Under the pieces are notes generated by a model. It was not told the DNA's origin. It saw nothing but the letters and a program-made list of their open reading frames with translations, and did no database searches. A program made the translations under genes and the position numbers. Of a stretch of DNA of 49,061 bases, positions 9,576 to 18,432 are shown piece by piece. The stretch's first letter is position 1. Every line of letters starts with the position of its first letter. This DNA is from Bacteroidaceae bacterium (GTDB taxonomy: Bacteria > Bacteroidota > Bacteroidia > Bacteroidales > Bacteroidaceae): the NCBI GenBank assembly GCA_017962495.1, contig JAGCVH010000038.1, positions 1 through 49,061 on the forward strand. The letters run 5' to 3'.

Positions 9576-9850
9576 CAATCGAGCCTATGTTCACATTTCA
9601 CCGCTCGGTATTTGTGAAGTGATGACGCTTGCGTAAGGAGTTGAAGCAATAAACCACTGAATGCGCCTTCAGCCCCAGTCGCCCAAGCAGGGGAGAAGCC
9701 AAAACCGCTCTCCACATGGGGGCGAGAACCTGCCCTATATGCCGAGGAAATTGCAAAATCGTCCATTCGAAAAGTTGTCATATCGAGAGATTCTCGCTTT
9801 CCACATCACTTTTTTTCTTTGAAAAAAGAGGAATTATAAAAAAGAATGCA

Positions 9851-9858
9851 TATATTTG
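9851..9858 (+). promoter_or_regulatory. -7 box of the regulator gene
   Basis: TATATTTG matches the TAnnTTTG consensus exactly and lies 25 nt before the chosen ATG at 9884. It also argues against the upstream in-frame ATG at 9716. No -33 TTTG at the usual distance and no GARACA-type element are seen, so the regulator is probably controlled differently from its presumed targets. Confidence 0.55.
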
Positions 9859-9883
9859 CACTCAGACAATTGAGAATCATATC

Positions 9884-12607
9884 ATGAAGAAACATATATT
9901 GTTCGTAGTTTTAGCCGCTATGTGGGCCGTAGTGGCCCAAGCCCAACACGCACTGTTTTACGGTTCGGAACGTTTGAACTCATCGCTCATTACTGCTCTG
10001 GCTCAAGATGGCGACGGATTGTTGTGGGTTGGAACGGAACAAGGCTTGAGTTGTTTCGATGGCTATCGCTTCGTCATGCAACCTCTGGTGGAAGGAACAG
10101 GAAGAGAGAACGAATGTGACGTAACTTCGCTACTTTCGGACAAAGACGGCCACCTATGGGTAGGAATGGCCACTGGATTGCTTTTACGCGAAGCCGTAAC
10201 AGGCGCCTACCGACGCGTAAAATTCCCTGATGACATCAAACCACGCATAACGGCAATTGTGGAAACCTCCGAAGGATTGTTGGCAGGTACGGCAGGCTAT
10301 GGACTATACAACATTTCACCCGACAGCCTGGCAGCAATCCCCTTGCAGGGATATGCGCCTGAAGGGATGAACAACTATTTCTCACGACTGTTCCTGGCAT
10401 CGGATGGAAGCTTGTGGAAGGGAGGTACGGACAACATGGTATGCTACCGCAAACCCAATGGGAAACTATTGACCAGGAAAGAGAGTTTCCAGCCTGAGAC
10501 CTTTTTTGAAAAGGATGGCAAGGTGGTGGCTATGGGACAACCCTTTACCTGTTCTGCCAAAGATGGACAAGGAGATGTTTATCTGGGTACCAGAAGCAAT
10601 GGCTTATTCCGCATTTCATCGGAAGAGAATGAGCCTCGTAGTTACAAAGTAAACATAGAGGACCTGAACATGGAACGAGCACGCATAAGTGCGTTGCTGA
10701 TTGACAAAGCCGGCAATCTGTGGGTAGGGTGCTATGGACGAGGACTGCTCATGGTTCCACTGCACGACAACGGATTGTTCCACATGTGGAGCTTTGCCCG
10801 CCAAGGAAGGGCAACGGGTTCGTATGTGACCTCGATTGCCGAAGGCGATAACGGTCTAACCTGGTGCGTGGTGCAAGGCGACGGAGTGTATGGATTCGAC
10901 AAAGATGGACGCATTGTCTCAAATCCTAATACGCCCGACGATGCCGAATGTCTGTACCGTGATGGGGATGGCGACTTCTTCCTCGGCACAGGCAATGCCT
11001 TATTCAAATACTTCCCCAAGGAAGGCCGATGGCAACAATTGATGCAGAGCGACGGGTATCGAGTCAACACGATGACGGACTTGAACAAGGACATGCTGGC
11101 AGTTTCGACCTTTGGCACGGGATTCGCGGTCCTGGACAAGCACAACGGCCAACTCGTGACAAAGGAAAGCATGCACGACACTGACACGCTGGTGCGAGGA
11201 CGCCTATGCAACGACTGGATTTACACAATGGTCTGCGATGACAAAGGCGTGATGTGGATGGGAACCTCATCGGGCATCTGTTGCTACAAGCCTGCAAACA
11301 GGTCGTTCATGCACAAAGGCCAGCGTGTAATCCGCGACAACGAAGCCTGTACGGCACTCCTGCAAACCGCAGAAGGGAAGATGTTCTATTCTAACGAACT
11401 GACAACGACTGGCGGCATCTGCTTTATCACGCAAGACAAAGCTGGAGAACTCTGGGTTGCAACAACAAACGCACTCTATCGCATGGATGCCAGCAAAAAA
11501 GCGCTGGGCGAGCCCATCATCGCTTCAGAATTTGTGCAGGGAGCAGGATTGCAAGCCTCAGACGGTCGAATCATGCTGGGAATGGCCGACGGCATTCTGG
11601 TGTTCCACCCCGACAGCATTAAGGGAAAACAACCTTCGGTGGAGAGAGTGCATTTGACAGCCTTCCGTATCGGTGGAGTTGCAGCCAACATGCTTACCGA
11701 ATCGGGAGGGAAACGAGTGATGGAAAGTCCTGTAAGCGAGTGCCACTCGTTCACTATGGCTTATTCGGAAAGCAATTTCCAACTCGACTTCTCTTTGCTT
11801 GATTTCGCAAACGTGGCCAATACCAGTTTCGAATATCGAATGGAGGGCGACCAACAATGGCAACAGACAGCACGAGGAGAAAACTCCATTATCTTCAACC
11901 ACCTCTCACCAGGCACATACCATTTGCAGGTAAGAGGACTATGTTCAGGCATACGCACGCAGGTAGAAGAATATGTGTTGGTAATTCGCAATCCTTGGTG
12001 GACAAGTCGGTTCGCATATGCTCTATACATGATTTTGGCCGTATTGGGAGCTTTGGCTCTGGCCATCCTCTATCGCCGGCATGTTCAGCACCAGATGAAC
12101 GAAGAGAAGCTGCGCTTCCTTATCAGCGCCATCCATAACGACGACCAGCCACTAACCTTGGAAGAGATGCGCAAGGCCATCAACGGTTTCGTGCAGAGCC
12201 GGAGAAAGCAACGCGACCTGTACGGCAACACGGCAGTAATGGCCGATAGAATGGAGACACCCGAAGTAAAGGGTAACGACGAGGTGCTTATGGACCGCAT
12301 TATCCAAAGCGTGAACAAGCATCTTTCGGATTCTGAATACAGCATCGAACAGCTGTGCAGTGAAGCCGGTATCAGCAGGGCACAGCTTCATCGAAAGATG
12401 AAGGAACTAACAGGAGTCTCCACAAGCGAGTTCATCCGAGGCATTCGTTTGGAACAAGCAGCACGCCTCTTGCACGAACAGAAATTGAACATTACTCAAG
12501 TGGCCTATACTGTAGGATTCTCCACAGCAGCACACTTCTCAACGGTCTTCAAAAAGCACTTTGGAGTATCTCCAAGTGACTATATCGAACAAAAGAAACG
12601 CGAATAA
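9884..12607 (+). CDS. Kinase-less HTCS-like transmembrane AraC regulator
   Basis: A 907-residue protein from the Met at 9884 (signal peptide MKKHILFVVLAAMWAVVAQA; the frame is open from 9716, but that start precedes the promoter box). Residues 21 to about 620 carry two-component-propeller repeats (for example DGDGLLWVGTEQGLSCFDG, DKDGHLWVGM, DKAGNLWVGCYGRGLL). A Y_Y_Y-like domain (SPGTYHLQVRG) follows, then one transmembrane helix (about 710-729), then a cytoplasmic part of only about 175 residues. This part ends in an AraC-type DNA-binding domain (SIEQLCSEAGISRAQLHRKM; AYTVGFSTAAHFSTVFKKHF). A normal hybrid two-component regulator has histidine kinase, ATPase and receiver domains between the helix and AraC; here there are only about 80 residues of linker. 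It is probably the periplasmic xylan-oligosaccharide sensor and direct activator of this locus. Confidence 0.88.
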   Translation: MKKHILFVVLAAMWAVVAQAQHALFYGSERLNSSLITALAQDGDGLLWVGTEQGLSCFDGYRFVMQPLVEGTGRENECDVTSLLSDKDGHLWVGMATGLLLREAVTGAYRRVKFPDDIKPRITAIVETSEGLLAGTAGYGLYNISPDSLAAIPLQGYAPEGMNNYFSRLFLASDGSLWKGGTDNMVCYRKPNGKLLTRKESFQPETFFEKDGKVVAMGQPFTCSAKDGQGDVYLGTRSNGLFRISSEENEPRSYKVNIEDLNMERARISALLIDKAGNLWVGCYGRGLLMVPLHDNGLFHMWSFARQGRATGSYVTSIAEGDNGLTWCVVQGDGVYGFDKDGRIVSNPNTPDDAECLYRDGDGDFFLGTGNALFKYFPKEGRWQQLMQSDGYRVNTMTDLNKDMLAVSTFGTGFAVLDKHNGQLVTKESMHDTDTLVRGRLCNDWIYTMVCDDKGVMWMGTSSGICCYKPANRSFMHKGQRVIRDNEACTALLQTAEGKMFYSNELTTTGGICFITQDKAGELWVATTNALYRMDASKKALGEPIIASEFVQGAGLQASDGRIMLGMADGILVFHPDSIKGKQPSVERVHLTAFRIGGVAANMLTESGGKRVMESPVSECHSFTMAYSESNFQLDFSLLDFANVANTSFEYRMEGDQQWQQTARGENSIIFNHLSPGTYHLQVRGLCSGIRTQVEEYVLVIRNPWWTSRFAYALYMILAVLGALALAILYRRHVQHQMNEEKLRFLISAIHNDDQPLTLEEMRKAINGFVQSRRKQRDLYGNTAVMADRMETPEVKGNDEVLMDRIIQSVNKHLSDSEYSIEQLCSEAGISRAQLHRKMKELTGVSTSEFIRGIRLEQAARLLHEQKLNITQVAYTVGFSTAAHFSTVFKKHFGVSPSDYIEQKKRE

Positions 12608-12615
12608 ATAGTTTT

Positions 12616-12659
12616 GAAACAATTTGGAAAGTCACTTTAAATAAAGAACACTAACTTTG
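12616..12659 (+). promoter_or_regulatory. Promoter with GARACA-type upstream element (gene at 12721)
   Basis: TAACTTTG at 12652-12659 fits TAnnTTTG. GAAACAATTTGGA at 12616-12628 starts 36 nt upstream and differs from the element at 4114 by two bases. No -33 TTTG at standard spacing is present. The leader would be about 55 nt. The regulator gene ends 8 nt before the element, so the giant gene has its own promoter. Confidence 0.6.
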
Positions 12660-12720
12660 TGACATCCTTTCTAACATTTTAATTATTTATTAACAACAAA
12701 CAACTAAAACCTAACTAAAA

Positions 12721-15700
12721 ATGAAAGCACGATTACTTTCTCTGTTTACCTTGGTCATGATGGCCATTGGCGTACAGGCACAGTGGACAGCTCCCGTTGC
12801 CCCCGAATCCCCAATCAAGGGTGTGGACTACGTAGCTGATGGAACCACGCTCTACTATTTGTATAATGTAGGCTGTGGTCAGTTTGTCACTGGTGCGAAT
12901 TCATGGAGTACTCAGATTTCACTCGGCACCAACAGCGAGCCCTACATGGAAATCGTAGTAGAAGCCCTGAGTGAGGATGAGGAGGAATTCTATCCCAATG
13001 CAATTATGTTGAGACTGAATCCCAACAAGTCGCAAAACTTTAACGGTGAAGGTGGCAGTCGTTCGTTCACTGGAACTTACCTATTCCGCGACACTGACAC
13101 CCAAGGTTTCATCGACCATGCATCTCAAGCTGTTTGGTACTGGAACTTTGAAAAGACCCCAAGCGGCAACTATCACTGGCATTCTGCCTATGAAATGGGT
13201 TTCAATCCCCAATACGAGTATGCTTCTGGTCCGAGAGCCGGTGCTGGTGTCGTATTCAATGCCGATGAGGATGCAGCGAACATCGAATGGGCATTCGTTC
13301 CGGTTGAGACTCTCGACAAGGATGCCATCGCACCCTATGCTGAAGCCATGACTCTCTACGAGGCCAAACTCGACCTCTACAACACCCTTATGGAAGCTAA
13401 AGATGCTGGTGTGAACACCGATGCAGCCGGAGCAGTTTACAATAATGCCGACGCTACCATCGAAGAGATTAAAGCTGCTACCGCCAAACTGAAGGCCGAC
13501 ATTAAGGAAGACGAATTTGGCGACAAGTGGGCAGATGCCTCTGAGGACAATCCTCTGGACGTAACCGACGACGTTATGATTAACCCCAGCTTCGACTTCG
13601 ACAATGGTATGGAAGGCTGGAACATCAGTGGTGCTACACCTGCTACGCTTGCATGGAATGGTCAAGGTCCCAATAGCTCAGGTACAATGGGCGCAATCGG
13701 TGATGACTCTTGGGGTAAGAACTGCGAGGTTTACCATGCAACCTTCGACATCAGTCAGTACATCGATTTCTTGCCTGCAGGCGTATATAAGTTCACCTGC
13801 CAAGGTTTCTATCGACCCGACGAAGAGAATGTTCCCGCAGAACTGTATGCCATCTTCCCCGATGGTTCGGAACAGATTTCTTATCTCTCACACATCGATG
13901 ACTACGCTACAGTTGACAAACTTTACGAGAATGGTGGTGAATGGTATGGTGACGCAAACCGTAATGGCAAGTGGGTTCCCAATGGTATGAACGGTGCCTT
14001 GTATCACTTCCGCCACCATACTGGCGACAACGAGGAACTGGACTACACCAGCGTTCTGAACATCGTCGTTACAGAACCCATCGCTGGCATCACCATCGGT
14101 GTACGCACCAAGAGTGCAGGCACATGGGTTATCTTCGACAACTTCACACTCACCTACTATGGCAAGGTTGACCCCTTCAAACTGGAGTTGCAAGACCTCG
14201 TCAAGAAGAACGACCAGATTTATGCTAACGTCTTCGATGACCTGAAAGCCAACGAGCAAGTGAAGTCCGACTATGAGAGCACGATGGATGCTTCTCGAGA
14301 TGCCGATGGTGACTACGAGAATATGTTCAACACCCTGAAGGCTGCCACCGAGGCTCTCGCTGCTTCCATTGAAGACTACAAAGAACTGGCTGAGGTTATG
14401 GCCGAAACTCGCGAATTGGCCGACAAACTGGAGGCTGAGCATCAGGATTGGGAAGAGCTTGTAAGTTCTGTTAGCGCACTAGCCGATGACATCGAAGGTA
14501 AGTACGAAGATGCTCTGGCAGACCATGCTTATCTTGAAGAAGTTCGCGACAAGGCAAGAAACTCTATTATTAATGCTATTGCTGACGGTTCAGTTCAGAT
14601 TAAGGAAGGTGACGACCTGACCATCCTGCTGAAGAATGCCGACTTCCAGAAGACTGCAGCTGACCAACATGAGGTTCCTGGATGGGAAGGCAAGGTTAAG
14701 GAACTCTCCAAGCAGTGGGGCGACATTGAAAACTATGGCGACTACGGAGCAGGACACATCGAGCAGACCATCAAGAACATGCCTATGGGTGCATACGACG
14801 TTACCGTACAAGGCTTCGTTCGTGGTAACAGAGACAAGGTGACCTTGTTTGCTGGTGATTCCAAGACCTGCTTCATGTATGTTACTGATCAGTATGCTAC
14901 CGAACCCAGCTTCGGAACTCCCGAAGACTGCACAGGCCATCCTTATGACAACGTTGGTTCACTGGAAGACGGTACTCCCGTTTACTATCCCAACTCAATG
15001 CAGGGTGCTGCCGCTGCCTTTGCCAAGACCAATCCTGTCACAGGCGAGCCCTTCTACACCAACCATTGCCGCATAGTGCTTACCAAGGCTGGTGACCTCA
15101 CCATTGGTGTTGACGTGAAGGAAGCCGTCGATGAAGAGATCTGGGCCATCTGGGACAACTTCCGCATTGTTTACGCCGGTAGCTCTATCGAGCTGTTTGC
15201 CGACGAGATCCGCAACCGTCAGGATGCTGTACGCAATGCTTTGAACGCCGATGATGCCTTCGTAACAAATCAGGCCGCCGTTATTGCCGATGAAGCTATC
15301 GCTGCTGGCGACGAGGCTTTGGCTGGAACAAGCGTTGACGACGTCTTTGCTGCAATGAATCAACTTGAGGCAGCTGTAGATTACATTAAGGCTGCAGCTG
15401 GTCTCGCACAAGAACTTGCCGAAACTGCCGAATTCTACGGTAGCATGCTTGACCTTGTTGATTCCAGTGACGACGCTTATCGTGACCTCGTTATCAATGC
15501 CTACACTCCGCTGCCCGACGAATACGAGAGCAACGAAGCCATTCAGGCAGCAATCGATGGAATTAAGGACGGTTGGACAGCTTACGTTATGTATGATGTA
15601 AAGAACACCGCAAGCGTTGACAATCCTGAGGAAGTGACCCTCGTCATCTACAACCCCGATTACACTGATCCCATCTATATGGAAGACTCTGATGCAGGTT

Positions 15701-16350
15701 GGGATATCACCACTGACGGCGGTACTCATGCAGCAAGTCAGGGCGAACTCGAGTGCTTCAATAACAACAGCTTCGTTGTACAACAGCAGTTGCGCGGTCT
15801 CGAACCTGGCTTCTACACACTTGGCGTAAGCGCATTCTATCGCGCTGGATTACCCGGTGACCAGACCGACTCACTCATCAATGTTCAAAACGCTATTCTC
15901 TTCGCAGAAACGCAAGCAGGAACCTTTGCACAGCCTATTATGAATGCAGTCACTGGCGGACAGCCCGTTCCCGAGGAAATTGGCGGTGAAAGCAACATTG
16001 TAATCGAAGATTTGGGTCTCGACGTTTACATCCCCAATGATATGACTGCTGCCAAGCAATACCTCGACCTTGGTTACTATATGAATGAGAACACCTTCGA
16101 GGTTGGCGAAGACGGACTTGCCACCATTGGTATCCGCAAGGATGAGCATCTCAACGGCGACTGGACCATCTTCACAGCCTGGACGCTTTACTATCTGGGT
16201 AAGGTTGCTCCCGATGCAATCGAGGATGTTGTAAGTGTTGAAAACAAATCTCAGAACTCTGCAATGTACGACCTGAGCGGTCGCCAAATCACTGGCAAAC
16301 TGCAGAAGGGTATCTACATCAAGGGTAACCGCAAAGTACTGGTAAAGTAA
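12721..16350 (+). CDS. Giant secreted multi-module putative glycan-binding protein
   Basis: A 1209-residue protein with a type I signal peptide (cleavage near A-Q-A, residue 20) and no catalytic motif that I recognise. Residues about 30-200 look like a beta-rich lectin-like domain (YYLYNVGCGQFVTG). Then three beta-sandwich modules follow at about 285-485, 625-825 and 975-1170. They share a pattern: an N-P-x-F/Y-type start, a central L-x-x-G-x-Y-x-x-x-x-x-G/A-F-Y/V-R motif, and a closing W-x-x-F/W-D-N-F or W-T-L-Y-Y-G/L-G motif. Charged helical segments of about 100-140 residues separate them. The sorting-like tail (MYDLSGRQI, KGIYIKGNRKVLVK) closes the protein. It is acidic and probably surface-displayed or released. 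The regulatory element in its promoter ties it to the enzyme operons. A glycan-binding scaffold is inferred, not proven. Confidence 0.7.
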   Translation: MKARLLSLFTLVMMAIGVQAQWTAPVAPESPIKGVDYVADGTTLYYLYNVGCGQFVTGANSWSTQISLGTNSEPYMEIVVEALSEDEEEFYPNAIMLRLNPNKSQNFNGEGGSRSFTGTYLFRDTDTQGFIDHASQAVWYWNFEKTPSGNYHWHSAYEMGFNPQYEYASGPRAGAGVVFNADEDAANIEWAFVPVETLDKDAIAPYAEAMTLYEAKLDLYNTLMEAKDAGVNTDAAGAVYNNADATIEEIKAATAKLKADIKEDEFGDKWADASEDNPLDVTDDVMINPSFDFDNGMEGWNISGATPATLAWNGQGPNSSGTMGAIGDDSWGKNCEVYHATFDISQYIDFLPAGVYKFTCQGFYRPDEENVPAELYAIFPDGSEQISYLSHIDDYATVDKLYENGGEWYGDANRNGKWVPNGMNGALYHFRHHTGDNEELDYTSVLNIVVTEPIAGITIGVRTKSAGTWVIFDNFTLTYYGKVDPFKLELQDLVKKNDQIYANVFDDLKANEQVKSDYESTMDASRDADGDYENMFNTLKAATEALAASIEDYKELAEVMAETRELADKLEAEHQDWEELVSSVSALADDIEGKYEDALADHAYLEEVRDKARNSIINAIADGSVQIKEGDDLTILLKNADFQKTAADQHEVPGWEGKVKELSKQWGDIENYGDYGAGHIEQTIKNMPMGAYDVTVQGFVRGNRDKVTLFAGDSKTCFMYVTDQYATEPSFGTPEDCTGHPYDNVGSLEDGTPVYYPNSMQGAAAAFAKTNPVTGEPFYTNHCRIVLTKAGDLTIGVDVKEAVDEEIWAIWDNFRIVYAGSSIELFADEIRNRQDAVRNALNADDAFVTNQAAVIADEAIAAGDEALAGTSVDDVFAAMNQLEAAVDYIKAAAGLAQELAETAEFYGSMLDLVDSSDDAYRDLVINAYTPLPDEYESNEAIQAAIDGIKDGWTAYVMYDVKNTASVDNPEEVTLVIYNPDYTDPIYMEDSDAGWDITTDGGTHAASQGELECFNNNSFVVQQQLRGLEPGFYTLGVSAFYRAGLPGDQTDSLINVQNAILFAETQAGTFAQPIMNAVTGGQPVPEEIGGESNIVIEDLGLDVYIPNDMTAAKQYLDLGYYMNENTFEVGEDGLATIGIRKDEHLNGDWTIFTAWTLYYLGKVAPDAIEDVVSVENKSQNSAMYDLSGRQITGKLQKGIYIKGNRKVLVK

Positions 16351-16389
16351 ATCTTTTTTGTAACAAATAGCTTTATTGGTTAGTAGGTT

Positions 16390-16446
16390 CTTGCCGCCTG
16401 GCATGTCACAAGTGATTGTCGCATGTCGGTCGGCAAGACTTTTTTA
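16390..16446 (+). terminator. Rho-independent terminator after the giant gene
   Basis: The outer stem CTTGCCG (16390-16396) pairs with CGGCAAG (16431-16437); partly paired sequence lies inside, including CATG/CATG and TCAC/GTGA. A T run follows at 16440-16445. It lies 40 nt past the stop codon at 16350. Confidence 0.6.
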
Positions 16447-16485
16447 TGCCTCTATCAGTAAGAGAGGAAATTATCGCTTTAATAT

Positions 16486-16517
16486 TTTGGAAGAGTCACT
16501 GAAATAGGTTAATTTTG
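16486..16517 (+). promoter_or_regulatory. Canonical promoter of the DUF6057-like/propeller operon
   Basis: A -33 TTTG at 16486-16489, a 20-nt spacer and TAATTTTG at 16510-16517 make a standard Bacteroidetes housekeeping promoter. Unlike the xylan-gene promoters it has a proper -33 box and no GARACA element. The ATG lies 42 nt further on. Confidence 0.6.
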
Positions 16518-16559
16518 CATCACATGGAACGATGAACTTCATAGAGACTTAACCCAGAT

Positions 16560-18425
16560 ATGAAACAAAACAAACAGAAGAAGGAAGCATCCCGTTTCCA
16601 AGGAATCGCCCAATCAGGTCTATACCATATTATTATATGGACTGCAGGCTTGGCGGTTATCGCTTTCGCTTTGCTCTTTTATGAGAAAGACTTCTTATGG
16701 AAAGTGCAGGAAATGAACCTTTTTCAACATTCAAGTTTGTTTTTCAAACAGCAAATGGTGGTACCAGGTGGGATGCTTACCTACTTAGGGACCTTTCTCA
16801 CCCAGTTCCTTTATTATCCTTGGCTTGGCATCTTGATTATTAGTGGATGCTGGCTGTTAGTGATGTGGATGACCAAGCAGGCTTTCCGGATGCCTGGAAA
16901 ATGGGCGTTAGTGATGTTCATTCCCGTTGTTTTGCTGTTACTTACCATCGTTGATATGGGCTATTGGGTTTATATTCTCAAATTGCGCGGACACTTTTTT
17001 GTCGCCACTTTGGGCATCCTCTTTATAACCGCCTCACTATGGGCTTTCCGAAGCCTGCCTGGGAAGTATTATCTTAGAGCCCTATTTCTATTACTCACTG
17101 CTGTTATAGGTTACCCACTTGCCGGCATCTACGGGTTGGCTGCCACCCTATTGATGGGGATTGTAAGTTGGCATATAGAGTCAAAAGGGGGGAGTGCAGT
17201 CTATTCGTTGCTCGCTGTGATTGATGTGGTTGCCGTCCCGCTTCTCTGCTACAGACAAGTGTATTATGAGATTAATCAGGCCAACATCTATTGGGCAAAG
17301 TTGCCTCTATATTACCTACAGCAGGACTATCAACAATATTACATCCCCTTCTATCTGCTCGCCCTCTTCTATGTCATCCTTGCCGTCACCTATCGGAAAG
17401 AGAGGAACGAAGAGGTGACCAAGCCTCTCCGATGGTTCCTAGCCCAAGCTGTGCTATTGGTTGCTCTTGTCTTTGGTACTTTCAAGGGATGGTACAAAGA
17501 CGAGAACTTCCACCGCGAACTGGCGATGCAGCATTGCATCGAGCAAAGCGACTGGGGAGGAGTTATAGCCGAAGCTACCAAGCAGCAGGACGAACCTACA
17601 CGCTCCATCGTTATGATGAAGAACCTCGCCTTGGGCCGTCTCGGGCGACAGGGCAACGAGATGTATTATTTCAAGAATGGGGCAAAGCCAAGCGATGGAC
17701 CCTTCACGTTGCGTCTCATGCAAGTCATTGGTCCAATGATTTATTACCAATATGGAATGACCAATTTCTGTGCGCGTTACAGTAACGAGATGGGAGTGGA
17801 ATATGAATGGCGTGCCGAATACCTAAAGAATCTTGCCCGCTGTGCACTTCTCAACGGAGAGTGGCAAGTTGCCCGCAAATACATCAACCAACTGAAACGA
17901 ACCACCTTCCAAAGGAATTGGGCGAAACAGATGGAGGCATTGGTTGGCAAGCCCGACCAAATAGCGGCGTATCCCGAATTTGCCCCCATCACTCACCTAA
18001 TGCAGTTTGACAATGGTTTGTATAACGATCAGGGGAACGTGGAACGCTGCCTCATGAGGCATCTTGCTGCCTGTCGAGAGGTGGATGACCCCTACTTTCA
18101 GGAACAGGCTCTGCTTGCCTCGCTATATATGAAAGACGAAAATGCCTTCTGGTTCCATTTCACACGATACATGAAGCAGCATCCCGACCAAACCATCCCC
18201 ATACATTATCAGGAAGCTGCCTATCTTTATGGCATTCTGGACAAGAATCCCAACATCGAAAGTTGGCCAATAAGTCCGGTTGTAAAAGAGCGTTATGTGC
18301 AGTTCGACCAAATGGCTGCCCAATCTGATGGTCTGACACTTGACGGTGCCCGCAAAGCCCTGAAGCCTATGTTTGGGAACACTTACTTTTACGACCATTT
18401 CCTCATGTCTGACCTCTCCGAATAA
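16560..18425 (+). CDS. Polytopic membrane protein, DUF6057-like
   Basis: A 621-residue protein. The first 310 or so residues contain roughly nine or ten hydrophobic segments (for example LYHIIIWTAGLAVIAFALLF and KWALVMFIPVVLLLLTIV). The C-terminal 300 residues are soluble, helical and TPR-like (VARKYINQLKRTTFQRNWAKQ; RCLMRHLAACREVDDPYFQE). The layout resembles proteins annotated DUF6057 in Bacteroidales; the function is unknown to me. The gene is followed after 7 nt by a propeller lipoprotein, so the two are co-transcribed and probably act together in the envelope. It has its own terminator-promoter boundary upstream, and nothing in it points to xylan. Confidence 0.75.
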   Translation: MKQNKQKKEASRFQGIAQSGLYHIIIWTAGLAVIAFALLFYEKDFLWKVQEMNLFQHSSLFFKQQMVVPGGMLTYLGTFLTQFLYYPWLGILIISGCWLLVMWMTKQAFRMPGKWALVMFIPVVLLLLTIVDMGYWVYILKLRGHFFVATLGILFITASLWAFRSLPGKYYLRALFLLLTAVIGYPLAGIYGLAATLLMGIVSWHIESKGGSAVYSLLAVIDVVAVPLLCYRQVYYEINQANIYWAKLPLYYLQQDYQQYYIPFYLLALFYVILAVTYRKERNEEVTKPLRWFLAQAVLLVALVFGTFKGWYKDENFHRELAMQHCIEQSDWGGVIAEATKQQDEPTRSIVMMKNLALGRLGRQGNEMYYFKNGAKPSDGPFTLRLMQVIGPMIYYQYGMTNFCARYSNEMGVEYEWRAEYLKNLARCALLNGEWQVARKYINQLKRTTFQRNWAKQMEALVGKPDQIAAYPEFAPITHLMQFDNGLYNDQGNVERCLMRHLAACREVDDPYFQEQALLASLYMKDENAFWFHFTRYMKQHPDQTIPIHYQEAAYLYGILDKNPNIESWPISPVVKERYVQFDQMAAQSDGLTLDGARKALKPMFGNTYFYDHFLMSDLSE

Positions 18426-18432
18426 TAATAAT

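Larger units (their letters stand above)
9421..9883. other. 463-nt intergenic region with two hairpins and a promoter box
   Basis: No credible gene is seen. The first 90 nt are rich in inverted repeats: an imperfect 14-nt pair at 9446-9459/9494-9507, and a 19-nt pair at 9532-9575. From about 9580 to 9780 the sequence is richer in G and C, with no clear repeat. A minus-strand frame of 89 codons (9512-9781) runs through the hairpin and shows no recognisable protein. A TATATTTG box at 9851-9858 starts the regulator transcript. Confidence 0.6.

Noticed and set aside
9512-9781. An 89-codon minus-strand frame in the gap before the regulator
   Set aside because: Part of it is forced by the 19-bp hairpin, no promoter is seen and the protein resembles nothing I know.
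9716-9883. Upstream in-frame start for the regulator
   Set aside because: The -7 box at 9851 lies inside this stretch, and only the Met at 9884 gives a signal peptide at the N terminus.
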